Assembly (NCBI RefSeq): GCF_019925205.1
Contig: NC_083566.1
Coordinates: forward strand, 19,530,001 to 19,594,000
Direction of reading: 5' to 3'
DNA length: 64,000 bases
Origin: Metopolophium dirhodum
Taxonomy: Eukaryota > Arthropoda > Insecta > Hemiptera > Aphididae
Positions 1 through 11,720 of this stretch are shown here, one piece after another; within the stretch, counting starts at the first letter, position 1; each line of letters begins with the position of its first letter. Made by a program: the position numbers and the translations under genes. The notes beneath the pieces were generated by a model that did no database searches, was not told where the DNA came from, and worked only from the letters and a program-made list of their open reading frames with translations.

Positions 1-3000
1 TTCTCATAAATTGATCTTACAGCAGCCTTAAAACACCAAAAATACATTTACACAGACCACAAGAAAAAATAATTAAAAATATTAAAAAAATAAAGATAGA
101 AAATTAATACAGTCATCTATCCGCTCAGAATCTAAAATTATAGACTTAGAGTTTTAGAAATCTAGTTGGTATTATGGTATTTGGCTTTATGTTAACTCTA
201 AAATCCAGTCATCACATTTTTATTTAATAATTCATAAAATACAATATACTCTTATAAAAAAATTCTTGTGCTTCTGATATCTATTCACCACCTTAATCAA
301 TAATTAAATTGATAAACTAAAATAATAATTTAAATAATACCTATATCATATTGTTATAATTCAAATTCAAAATTATAAACTATTTTGGTTTTATTGTCAT
401 ATCAAATTTCAATAAACAAATTGTTCCTTAACACGGAACTCTTTGATATAAAAAGTTGCATTATATTATATCCGTGGATTCATCATATTGACGTACCTAG
501 TATAATATCGATATCATTTATTTATTTATCTATGGCAAATCTCAAAGTCGTTGCAGAAGACACATACGATTAAAAATTCTAAAATTTCAATAGGCAAAGA
601 AAATATGAGCAAAAAACTTACTGCGTTTCGTACAATAAATTTTATTTTTCATAAATTACAATATTCTAAGTCCTGTAATATGGAGCGTTTTTTCATGGGC
701 GTCGCAGTTCACACACGTCACGTATTCCGCCGAAAGAGTCGATAATTAAAGTAAGTTTGTTTTTATATTCTTTTGGGGCTTAAATTTACTTTTAAGACTT
801 AAAATAAATATTTAATGTCACGAAAAATGTGCTATCCAAGTGTTGTATGCGCATATTCTAGTTCCGAACCAGAAATGTATAAAATACGCGAGATATAAAG
901 GTCGTCGTCGTTTTTCCAGTCCTGTTCGTAGAATAATTATAATTAATAGGAGCTTACCTTCATAAGGTACTTAACTGATAATAGTCATAAGATACAATTT
1001 TAATTAATAACTGGTAATTTTTTTTCCAAATACAACGTTATTATAAGTTATAGGTAACTATTAATTTAGTATCACATACTTAACTTCTAGTGTTCACCTA
1101 ATATCTATATTCTATAATTCTATATCATAGGGATTAGGGACGTATAACCAAGTACACATAAAAGAAATATTCACGGAATTGTCAACTGCACCCTATCCTG
1201 ACCTATACTTATATAAATAGTGTAATACTACATACACGAATGTGTTACCTTTTATGTCCCTAAAAGTTCAACAGTTATGATTAAATTAATTTATTTTTTA
1301 CATATAGGTAGGTTACATTACAAGACTCTATTTAAAACCACATTTATTTTTATTTTTTCGAACACAATGTTTCAAAATGTATTAATTAAACTATAATTTA
1401 TTGGTATAGTATTAAATAAATTAATGAAATAGAACAAACACACCTACTATAATTATTAGTAATAATAATATATCCATGGATAAATTATTAAAATACAAAA
1501 CGAACAAACGGAAAACGATTCTGAGCAAAGACATCGTTAACTAATAAATAATATTGAGATTAAAGTAATTTATTTTACTATTAGGCATTAGTACCTACAA
1601 TATAGTAGGTTAAAGTCATTTTTGCCCAAAAAATTACATTTGAAAGTGTCATCGTGTATATAAATTATAATAATATACTCTAAAAGTTTCATAAATCCGC
1701 GAATACCTACTATTTTTAAATTACAACAAAATAACTAAAATCGTTATATTGTATTGTTTATAATAGATTTTTTGGTTACAATATGAACCAGGGGCGGACT
1801 GAGCCGGCGGGATACTGGGAACTTTCCCGGTGGGCCGCTACTCAAAAATGATTTGTTATTGCTATATATTTATAATTATTATTAATATAGAAGATCGGCA
1901 AAAATCGGTAGAAAATCGGTATAAATATGAATTATAAATATTTTTTATTTTCATTCCATGACGCGTGTGTGAAAAATTGTTTATATTAAGTGTTTAAGAT
2001 GTTAGATTTCGGTATGGCTGATTGTCCATCCCTCCCACACTCTTCAGCATCAATGCATCAGAAATTATTATATATAATTAGGCCGCGGATTTAAATATAA
2101 ACTGCATTTTCTGAATTATCTATGACATTGCTTTCCAAGCAAAGAATTCGTTTCATATATTATCAACGAATTGAAAAATGAAATTAGAACATTTTATGGG
2201 TTGAAGTCAATTTTATAAAAACTTATTAAAAAAAAATTAAATACAATTAAATAAAGGTAATTTTTTTTACTTATATTTCTATTTTTTACGTACCCATTAT
2301 GTTCGATACTATAACTATTCAGTTTTCAGCTATAGAAAACAACACTTGCCAATATGGAATTACTGTCGAAGTTTTTTCTTTTAAAATATTTAATAGCATC
2401 TGATTGACTGATGTGCTGTAATGAAACTCAAAATATAACGAATACACTACCTATACACCTATCTAAATTCTATTTTATATTCGTTTAAATAGGACTTATA
2501 ATTTTTCTGGACATTTTATTAAGCTTTGTAATATAAGTGCTTTAAATCGTATTTTTAATGAATTTGTTCTTGTTTTTAATGCATTTAAATCCACGTCCTA
2601 TTTATAACTTAACGTTATATTGTATTTACCAATCGATTAGTGTACACAATAAAAAATCTAATATTAATGATGGGTTAATAGGTTGATAACTATTATGTAG
2701 GTAGGTACAGTTTTGTATGTTAAATGTAACGTTCTTAATTCACAAAATAGCTAAATGAGTCAAATGATTTTGTCAAGGGGGAGGAGGATATGGCTGATTT
2801 TTTAATATGCACAATTTCAAGTGTTCATAACCTAGGTATAGGTTAGGTATAATACCTATAGGTATTTCTTAAATTCTTTTTATTATTTTATTTGAAACAT
2901 TATTTTTAAATATTGGGATCAATAAAACTATTTTTATTTTATTACTATTTTATATCAATTAGAATTTGTTAATAAACCAAGTAATAAATAAATGGTTACT

Positions 3001-3850
3001 CAGTAAAAAAACCGTTATCTATATTGTACATTTTAATTCAATTTACCGCATAGAAACAAATAAATGGTTTTTTGAATCGGTTAAGACCATATATATATTT
3101 TCTATGATTAGGACGGTTAGGTATTGTCACGGAAAATCTGTTAACTCAGTAACGTAGAAGCATATACGTTTACTACTACCTACCAAAGGCGCAATGTATA
3201 ATAATAATAAATTATACGCCAGTCCGAACAATCCAAACGCTGTCTTACTCGTAGTCGAGTTCTAGTTGATAACTGACTTATGAATAAATGTAATTTTGTT
3301 AGGTATAAAAAAAAAACTAATAAATCCTTGAATACAACATTTAAAAATACAAACTCTGTGTAATAAAAATTAATATTAGGTATTTATTGGTAGGTTTATA
3401 TAATATCTGTAGACTGTAACGCATAGGTCATTAGAATATTGTAGAACATTTTACTGCATAAGATGCGTGTTATTTCAGATATGGTATTCGTCAGTGAAAA
3501 TTTTCAAACTGGGAATAATATTATATCATAGGCAGATTGAAATGTGTGAACGTTTCAGTGCTTCGAAGACTAAGTTTCGTATCAGATTTTGATTCCGTCA
3601 AGGGGTATGTATTTTCTTATTTCTCAGTAGATTTTTTTTTATTATTGTTAATTGATCAAAGAATGTATTGCCCGAAATTTTTCAATATTTGTATTGTAAT
3701 TATACTGGTATAACACTATTCCGGCTATCAATAAAGCCGTGTTAAAAATTAGAAAATTGGCGAGGTATGTTATTTTTTTAAGTAATTCTTTCGAGTAGGG
3801 ATTTCGCTCAATGATATTTAAATATTTTCACCGATAATCAAGTACGATGA
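1..3850. other. Intergenic AT-rich region with repeat scraps
   Basis: No convincing gene is visible; short open frames here lack splice context, codon bias or recognisable motifs. Scraps of dispersed repeats are present. Positions 124-140 and 1512-1526 carry the GCTCAGAATC/GATTCTGAGC ends that also bound the repeat at 61.8-63.3 kb. Position 1789 begins a hAT-like end. The rest is low-complexity AT sequence. Confidence 0.6.
1789..1845 (+). mobile_element. Solo hAT-like terminal sequence
   Basis: The stretch opens with CAGGGGCGGACTGAG and then a GC-rich segment that stands out from the AT-rich surroundings. The start resembles the inverted ends of the elements at 5044 and 46065. I did not find a matching opposite end (GTCCGCCCCTG-like) nearby, so the element is truncated or diverged. 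Assignment to hAT rests on the end motif only. Confidence 0.4.
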
Positions 3851-3854
3851 CTTG

Positions 3855-4330
3855 TAGGTAACTAGAGACTGAGTGAATAGGAATTAGGAAGTGTGTGATA
3901 TAGCGAAGATAAGGAAATGGGTCAAGAGGATTTCAGAATGTTTGGTGTATGAAAGGGAAAGATGAAAAAGAAATGTAAGGTTAGGGTAGGTAAGTGGAGT
4001 GAAGGTAGCAGATATGAGAATAATAAGTTAGGTTTTAAGGTACAAAAGAGGATAGAATAAGAAATTAATTAATTAAGGGTAGTGTACATATTGTAGTGAA
4101 AACAAGAGAGAATAGGTTTAGGTGGTTCGGTCACTGTATGATGAGAGATAGTGAGAGTGGCTATAGAAGTTAATTTAGGGGGGAAATGAGGGACGAGAAG
4201 ACTGAAGAAGAGATGGATAGACAGAATACCGATCATATGGAGGAGTGGAATGAGAGTGGCTGAACCTGTATATAGCTGTGAGAGGCGGGGGAAGAGAAAG
4301 TGTAAAGGTAGAATAGTTATGTTAACAATG
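3855..4330 (+). pseudogene. Non-LTR retrotransposon (LINE) 3' remnant
   Basis: Reading the plus strand from 4096 gives VKTRENRFRWFGHCMMRD, which matches the conserved RLRWFGHV-type segment found at the C-terminal end of many LINE reverse transcriptase polyproteins. Upstream sequence is G/A-rich and reads as broken fragments of the same kind with stops, so the copy is dead. It ends next to the long inverted repeat that starts near 4368. The LINE clade cannot be assigned from this fragment. Confidence 0.6.
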
Positions 4331-4367
4331 CCGAATACGTAGGTAATACGTAACCTAATCAGTTGAT

Positions 4368-4830
4368 AAATATTTTCTTTCATTGTTATGTTTACAATAT
4401 CGAATACCTTAATGGTTAGTAGGAAAAGATCATCGCAAAGCTCACGACCAGTGATGGTAGTCGTTTATCATCACCATAGCTTCAACTAACCATAGGCTTA
4501 TTTAACTAACGTTCTTATGACTCTTTAGTACACTTTGAATAAAAAGATCCTGAATTGCAGGTTGCCGAACTTAAGTGTTTGATTATCAAGTTGATCCTTT
4601 GATTGTTGACACCATGGATAGTCCACGCCTATGTTAAATACATTTCAGGCCGCGTTCCCGGAGGGGAAGGCAATTGAGGCTCCTTTATATTGATAGTCGA
4701 TACTCGATATAGGTATACTTTATTTGGCCTCAATTGTTCCCCTCGAAGACCGCTGATAAGACCATTATGTCCTATCCATATCTTTATTATCTATGATGGA
4801 GCCATACCCAGCTCACTCGTGTAAACTTGT
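4368..4830 (+). repeat. Left arm of long inverted repeat pair
   Basis: This segment matches 9996-10490 in inverted orientation over roughly 460-490 bp. Shared landmarks include the run from the Ser/Tyr-poor AT edge AATATTTTCTTTCATTGTTA, the stretch containing CGCAAAGCTCACGACCAGTG, and the inner edge CAGCTCACTCGTGTAAAC. Similarity stops abruptly at the outer edge (near AAATATTT) and at the inner edge. It could be a terminal inverted repeat of a large DNA transposon or one of two independent insertions of a short repeat. Confidence 0.75.
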
Positions 4831-4839
4831 TGCTGGTTG

Positions 4840-4972
4840 GGATGTCAGCGCACTATTTGTTTTCCATCTTTGACCCACGCGTAGCATACCAAATGTACGA
4901 TTAAGAAAACACTAAAATGATTGTGCGTGGGTCAGAGAGAGAAATAAATGGTGCGCTAAAAATCTGACATCC
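4840..4972. mobile_element. Foldback MITE of about 133 bp
   Basis: The element starts GGATGTCAG and ends CTGACATCC, and inside these are the second inverted pair GACCCACGC and GCGTGGGTC plus GCGCACTATTT against AAATGGTGCGC. Almost the whole length can fold on itself. It sits just inside the left arm of the long inverted repeat. It has no coding capacity and is probably a non-autonomous DNA transposon. Confidence 0.6.
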
Positions 4973-6220
4973 TCTTAAGTGTTATCAAGTTGAAGAAGCA
5001 GTTGATTGTCGACAATTTGACATTTAACATTAATTGTGGTAGGCAGGGCCGGATCTAGTGGGGGGAAGTCAAGGATTTATCCCCGGGAGTATAATTTTCG
5101 TGGGAGTAATTTTATGGTTTGAAATTTGTAAATTGAAATTTTAAAATTGACTATAAAACAAAAGTCAAAACTTGGTTCAAATAATATTTTACAGAAAATG
5201 TGTAATATTGGATATGCGAATAAAATAAAATAATTTTATTTTTAATCGAGATAAGTTATATCTAATAACATTGATTTAAAAATTAAAAAGGACAAATATG
5301 AAATAGTTATACGCAGTGTCGTGGAAATACCCGTCCGCAACTGTCAGCGCGCGATAGTGACACGCCTTAGTCTATCATAGATTCATAGATTACACTTAGT
5401 TAAACTCTCCGATTAGTGACATATTAAAGTATGGTAAATTACATCGTTTTCTTGCATATAATATATTATGTAGATACTAGATACAGCCCCCCCCCCCCAA
5501 TTAGTCGTGTTATTGTATAAACCTTAAATAATAAAAGGCAAAGTAAAAACCATGATATTTTAGGAAACTTTTAATGAAATATTTTTCCTATTCTTATTAT
5601 TAATTATCAGGGTTGGGATTTTATAGCACTTAAAATTGAATAAATATGCGCTAAAATATTTAAAAAAAAGAAATTTATTAATTAATAATTTTAAAATGTA
5701 TAGAAATACATATTGAATAATAAACATTACTTTGATATGTAATTTATCTTTTATTAAAAATCTTTTAAATCTAACATTTTTTTAATATAAAAAAATATAT
5801 ATTTTAAAAACATTATTTTTGAAATGTTTTAATATTTATTAAACGTGTAAAAAACATTTCATTGTTACTTGGGCCGATTTCAAAAATATTATTCACTCGT
5901 ATTGCTTCCTAAGAGGGTCACTACCTACTCTTGTACTGTAATCGACTGCGATAGCTATAATTAATCGATTTATAAAAAAATATATCAAACATAATTTAGA
6001 TGAAATATCATTCTGTATTTTTAAAATAAATGTTGTTTTTTATTCGAGTCAGGCGCATAGTATAACAGTAATAATAATAATGATATAAGTTGTATAGTGT
6101 AAAATAATATAAACAGTATAAAATAAAATAAACAAAAAAAAAAATAAATAAAATTAACAAATAAATGTTGTAATAAATAGACAGACACAGCAGTAATAAT
6201 ATTGATAATATTAAAAATAA

Positions 6221-6373
6221 TTTTGCTGGTCGTTCAGAAATCTGTTCTAAAGCTTTTCGTTTCAATTTGTTGCTGAGTATCTGTCTGTTAATTTTTTGCT
6301 CTGAGTCTTTCGCACAATCGTGATTAAGTTTACTATTTTCGAAATGGATTTTATTGCGTTGATCGGTTTTCAA
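6221..6373 (-). pseudogene. Possible FLYWCH zinc-finger transposase fragment
   Basis: The first 51 residues of a minus-strand frame read like the end of a FLYWCH-type finger and the linker behind it: NHDCAKDSEQ, then RQILSNKLKRKALEQ, then ISERPAKL. Such a segment is familiar from FLYWCH-bearing Mutator-like transposases, common in insect genomes. The frame then runs into low-complexity Leu/Tyr sequence, so only a fragment remains. It lies inside the hAT-type element, which suggests nested insertion. The family call is from memory of the motif style and is tentative. Confidence 0.35.
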
Positions 6374-6794
6374 ATAGGCTGTACATATTTTTTTCGTACA
6401 TGTCCACCGTTTAATGTCAATAGCTAATTATTTTTTGTATCCAAACTTAAAACCATCACATATTATAATGGTTAGGTTAGGTATATTGGGCACATATTAT
6501 AATGGTTTTACCCTTTTCGCTGATCTCGCTTATCACGTTCATTTTTATAAAAATGTATGTATACTATATAATAACGTGTTATTTATCGTAGTTGCGAAAA
6601 CGAAACTGATTGTGTTGAACTGGTGATGATAGACTAATCACTAATCGCGGATAAGATTATTGCATTCGAAAAATTAATCTGTCTGGTCAATTATACTGTC
6701 TTAAGCATTTTATTTTTGACCATTACGGAATAATATAATAATCGATAGTACACGTACAGCTATCGATATATTAATTAATATTCCAGGTGTGTCA

Positions 6795-6925
6795 TGTGAG
6801 GCAATTCGTGTAGACCATTTGGGTATACTCGAATATTGCCTCCGAAAACGCCGGGAGGCAATTCAAGTAAAAAAAGGTCACCTACCTAAGTTTAGGAGGC
6901 AATTCGAGTGTCACATATACATTTT
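6795..6925 (+). repeat. Three short GAGGCAATTCGAGTG-like repeats
   Basis: The motif GAGGCAATTCGTGTAG at ~6798, GAGGCAATTCAAGTA at ~6854 and GAGGCAATTCGAGTGTC at ~6897 recur within about 120 bp, with a related inverted piece (TCGAATATTGCCTCC) between the first two. No coding potential is seen. It may be part of a transposon end. Confidence 0.5.
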
Positions 6926-7469
6926 ATCGATAAGTTATAATCCATGATAAAGTAAATTTCATGTTATAATCATTATATTACAATTTACAGTACATCACAT
7001 TTTTGTTTCATTGTATTTTTTCCGTATTTAGGTACATAATATTAAGTTTTGATTGTAACAAATATTAAAAATGAAAAATGTATAATATTGTTATGTTGCA
7101 AATTAAATATTGTTCTTTTACATAAAGCTTTTTATATTAAAAGTAAGCAATGGATACCTAATTTAGATTTGTTAATAAATAATTTATACATGTTATTACT
7201 ATCAATATTATTTTTATTCTAAGCCTGAAACTTGGAAATATTTTCCACATATTTTAGCTTTAAATACACCATTAAGAAGTGCTTCTAAACTATTATTTGA
7301 CTAAGTGTTGGTCCTCACAATACTGTGTGAGTGTGCTTGATTTTCCGAAAAAAAATACTAATTCTGGTAATCTCCCTGAGATTGGCGTATTTTTTTAATT
7401 TTCCCCGGGTGTTAAAAAGCTAAGATCCGGCCCTAGTGGTAGGTATTATGATTGGACAAAAGTAATTAG

Positions 7470-8480
7470 CAGGGCTGTGAATTTAATGCAATGAAAAAGT
7501 GTTAAATATTTGCCTGCATGTATGCACTAAAAACAGGCAAATATATGCACTGAAATATTCAAAAATATCCAAAATAATAAAATATTCAAAAAAATACTGA
7601 ATGAAAACGTTTTTTAAAAAATTTTTTAAATTAATAAATTATAATTCAAATTGGTTTACAAAAAAAATTCTTTATTTACACACTTGGTAGGTAGGTATGT
7701 AGGTAGGTAACGGATGAACCGAAAATATAAAAACATTTTAAGAAAATAAGCATAAATACGAAGAAATCATGAAAACATGCAATTATATTATCTAACCCCA
7801 AAAAAACGCATATTGGTAACGGTGTTGTAATAATAGGGATCTCCCCAAAAAAATACGTACTAATAGTTCAAACAAATCATAAAAGCCAACTGTAATAAAT
7901 ATTAATTTATGAAAAAGTATATTAAAAAGCATTATTATTATAAATGAAACAAAACTATCAACTATGGACCGTGACGTAATATAGGTATTTCTATATTTTT
8001 AGCTCCATAATTTCTGGTAAAATATTAGGAAAATGTATTAAGTACCGTAAAAGTGCTAAATTTGAGTTATTACTTAAAATATTATATTCATAACAAATTA
8101 TAATAGAAGGTTAGGTACTGTTATTCCACATACTTATTATAGTTTAATTTAACTACAACATTCTAGTAGAGTCTGATAAAATTTGGTTCCACGACTTTGA
8201 TCATACAAACTTTAAATACTAAACTATGGGTTTGAAATTTAGTTTATATAGTTCTAAATAATCCAAAACATATATTGCTTCAAAATATAAAAATAAAGTG
8301 TCTTGTATTGTAGTAGGTAGGTAATTATCAGAAAAAAAATTTAAAAAATCATACTTGAAATCTATGTATAATATACGTATATTGTAATAAATGATCAAAT
8401 GTTTACTATTGTACAATATAAAAAATTAACTTAAGTTCAATATAATACATTATAACAGGTGTTCAAATAAACATTTCATA
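7470..8480. other. AT-rich transposon-derived filler
   Basis: Begins near a CAGGGCTGTGAATTTAATGC segment that looks like another hAT-type end without a partner, followed by AT-rich sequence with TAGGTAGGTA runs near 7687. No supported gene. Confidence 0.4.
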
Positions 8481-8482
8481 CC

Positions 8483-8940
8483 ACAAATTTTGTTAATTCA
8501 CACAGTCTCTCTTCAATTTTAAATTTTTCTTCAAATTATCTACAAAACATAAATGTTTAGTAAATTGGAAGACTTGATTAAGTATTTAATCATTTATCTA
8601 AAAGAGATGTGCCGGGTCGCCACATTACTATATCGAGGGACCATGGTGCAAGTGTCGTCCATAAATATCATAACATATATTATATCAAGATTGCCTCAGT
8701 AGGTTGAGGGACCGTTGTTAAAGTGCCGTCCACCAATAAAGTACCGGGAAAATAAAAGATTAATTCAAATATAGAAGGTACTTATATCATATACTTTTAT
8801 CAAAGTATGATTGTGTTAGTCACAGTCTTGTGTAAATGTTATTGTCTCATGTTTTCCCAATCTAATTATACAAAATACTGAAAATTAATGAAATCACAAA
8901 TATTAGTACAATAGAGAGACTGTGTTGATTTACAAATTTG
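8483..8940. mobile_element. Candidate MITE with imperfect 28-bp inverted ends
   Basis: Positions 8483-8512 (ACAAATTTTGTTAATTCACA then CAGTCTCTCT) and 8913-8940 are inverted, imperfect copies sharing AGAGAGACTGTG. Between them is a direct repeat of about 27 bp at ~8635 and ~8705 built on GAGGGACC and GTCGTCCA/GCCGTCCA. No open frame of note. The class cannot be assigned. Confidence 0.45.
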
Positions 8941-9159
8941 TCTTAAATTTACTTTTTGCATAGAGAATATGAAGGCGGAGATTGTAATGAAAATTAAACG
9001 CAGGGTGTTTATGGTTGAATTGTTGTTGCGTTTTTTCTCAAAAACTTATTATTTTTCATACAGACACAATTTTAATAATTTGTTGTACAATATTTCTTTT
9101 GAATTAATTAATTATACTCTTACGAGTGTACAGATAAACTAGTTTAATAAAGGATCACA

Positions 9160-9900
9160 TAAAACATGGGGGGGAGAAGGCGTGAACATAAAACGGCGGC
9201 GGCGCTCAGTAACGGTGGAAGCGTTTTTTTAAATAAAGTTATTATGTATGTATATATGCACTTTAATATTTTCGGTTTATTAGTTATTCAGTTAATCGGG
9301 ACAGTCGTATAATGGGGACAAATAGGTCACCGCCCGATGTGTCCCAATTAAGCGGATTCTACTGTATATACCTCGCGACTCACTGCAGCGGTGGTGGAGG
9401 GTATATGCCGGGACAAACTGTAGAATGTCCGTTCGTTATTAAAATACCGTCCGGCTCATTCAGTCTGGGGGCAAGTGCTGTATGTAGATCGAGCAATTAG
9501 TGTCCGTTCGTGGCGGTATTAAAATACCGTCCGGCTCACTATTCGCTTTTTCTCAGAGGGGAGAATGATGATGATACGGCGGTCGGCGGCCTGTATTTAT
9601 GTAGTACAATGCTTGCCGGTCCCGATTGGAATATCGTGTGACACTTTTCTGTGTTTTGTGATGCAGCTACAGGTTTGAAGTGTTCGATAGTATCCATCTT
9701 ATAGTTTGAATTGCGCTTATTATGAATATGTACTTTTTGTACTTGTAATTTGTTATTTTCATAAGGAAATCTCAGTTTTTCCCGCGGGCGGCGCACGTTC
9801 GGATTACCGTCCGTCGGCCGGCGCTATTTGTAGTTACGGGTGGCCGCGGCGGTTGCGTTCCGTCGGGGAATCCGTGTTTCTAGGCGGCAGTCGATAGTGC
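9160..9900. other. GC-rich patch with internal direct repeats
   Basis: Base composition rises well above the surroundings (CGGCGGCGGCGC near 9195, GCGGGCGGCGCACG near 9783, CCGTCGGCCGGCGC near 9810). The segment ATTAAAATACCGTCCGGCTC occurs at about 9439 and 9518. Open frames on both strands exist here, but none looks like a known protein. The patch lies between the two long inverted repeat arms, so it may be the promoter or coding remnant of that element. Confidence 0.5.
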
Positions 9901-9995
9901 ACTGGTAATGATGAAAACTAGAGTTTTGGGCACTCTGTTTTTTCTCATTATAAGATGGATAGAGATTCGTTGATCGCTTTTATGTGCTTCAAGTT

Positions 9996-10490
9996 GTTTA
10001 CACGAGTGAGCTGGGTATGGCTCCATCATTGATAATAAAGATATAACATAATGGTTTGGACATAATAGTCTTATCAGCGGTCTGATCTTCGAGGGGAACA
10101 ATTGAGGCCAAATCGAGTATCGACTATCAATATAAAGGAGCCTCAATTGAATTGCCTTCCTCTCCGCGGCCTGAAATGTATTTAAAATAGGCGTGGACTA
10201 TCCATATCTTTATAATCTATGGGCTTCATCCATAGCATGGATTAAGGTGTCAACAATCAAAGGATCAACATGATAATCAAACACAAGTTCGGCAACCTGC
10301 AACTCAGGATCTTTTTATTCAAAGTGTCCTAATAAGTCATACGAAGGTTAGTTAGGTAAACCTATAGTTAGTTGAAGCTATGGTGCGATGATAGACGACT
10401 ACAATCACTGGTCGTGAGCTTTGCGATGATCTTTTCCTACTAACTATAATGGTATTCGATATTGTAAACATAACAATGAAAGAAAATATT
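9996..10490 (-). repeat. Right arm of long inverted repeat pair
   Basis: Inverted partner of 4368-4830. It includes CACTGGTCGTGAGCTTTGCG, GGCAACCTGCAACTCAGGAT and AACATAACAATGAAAGAAAA at the outer edge. A short tract of TTAGG units (10513-10530) lies immediately outside, which may be coincidental because TTAGG-like runs are frequent in this sequence. Confidence 0.75.
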
Positions 10491-11006
10491 TAAATATTAT
10501 TAATTTGGTTATGTTAGGTTAGGTTAGGATAGGACAGTAAATTAGACGTTAACTAATTATCATAGTTTTTAACACGGTCTTAAAGACTGTCAGCTAGAGT
10601 TGTACCAGTATAGTTATTAAAAACTTAAATACAGCCAACATTAAATGATAATTTTTTTAACACAACTAATTATAAAAGTATTTTAAAATATAACAAAATA
10701 TGTAATTTTATTAGGATTTTATAAGGTTTTCAATACTTATGAGTTATGAGCTTTTGTAAAAGAAAATGTATAAAATCAATAGTTTTAATTTAATATATAG
10801 TTTTGTGTTTTAATATCCTACTGTCAAAGAATTCTCAGGGTTTTCATTCCACATTTTTTTACATTGTACTAAACGTAATTTTTTTCCGCACATATTTACA
10901 AAGACTAAAACAGATATCTGACTATGTTTTTATTTGCATTTAGACTTTATAGTTTGTAATTTAATATTGACTGTAGACCCAGCCAAACACAATATTATTT
11001 TAAATT

Positions 11007-11720
11007 AAACATTATTTTATGTCCTTCATAAATTACAATCTAATAGTAGAGTCCGTGCAGGACCTTTTTCTCATTTAATTTTTTTGCATCCTTTATAAAT
11101 TACATTCGTTTTTATACATTTTCTTATACATACCTATAATACGGTGATACACCTCTGATCATAATAACTGTTCGTATTATTATAATGTAAACAATATCTA
11201 ATTTTTGATTGTAGTTAATATGTATTTAGCTTCCAGCGTATTCTTTTGCTTGTGTGTTCCTAAAGTAAAATTTTTTCCACATTTTTATTTTTTGTTTTCT
11301 AAAATTAATTTGCCTGCGGGCGCCAACTACTCCCTTCAAATTTTTTTTTATGATTTTAACTTAAGCCAAATTTTTTAAACATTGACAATCTGGTACCCTT
11401 TAAATAATTCTTTAATGAACTAAATATTTTGAATAGTTTTTTCTGTTTAAGTTTCGGGACATTTTAGTTTAACTTCGTAATGTGTGTTTCTACTCTAAAT
11501 TTTTTTCCAAATTTTTTTTGTTTTCTAAAATCTATTTGCCTGCGGGCGCCCACACCTCCCTTCAATTTTTTTTTTTAGTACTGTAACTAGTTTGTATTGA
11601 CTTTAAAATTGATAACTTGGTGGTGCCCCATGAATAATCATTCTTTAATGAATTAAATATTTTGAATAGTTTTTTCTAAATTTTTTTCCAAAATTTTTTT
11701 TTGTTTTCCAAAATCTATAT
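11007..11720 (+). repeat. Segmental duplicate, copy 1
   Basis: Nearly identical to 13841-14550, an offset of 2834 bp. It begins at AAACATTATTTTATGTCC and runs through unique-looking sequence (including AGAGTCCGTGCAGGACC) into several satellite units. This places the left non-satellite edge of the array a second time in its interior. Confidence 0.8.

Larger units (their letters stand above)
5044..7435. mobile_element. hAT-type DNA transposon, degenerate, with 8-bp TSD
   Basis: The left end CAGGGCCGGATCTAG and the right end CTAAGATCCGGCCCTA are inverted copies. The element is flanked on both sides by the identical 8-mer GTGGTAGG (5036-5043 and 7436-7443). An 8-bp duplication and a CAGGG start are the signature of the hAT superfamily. 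The 2.39 kb interior has no intact transposase; it carries a C12 run at 5487, AT-rich filler, another hAT-like start near 5608, and a possible FLYWCH-type fragment at 6221-6373. The copy is non-autonomous or decayed. Confidence 0.8.

Noticed and set aside
10513..10530. Short (TTAGG)n tract, with a CCTAA tract near 12316, as interstitial telomere repeats
   Set aside because: Only about three units each; such short runs are expected in a sequence rich in TTAGGT motifs.
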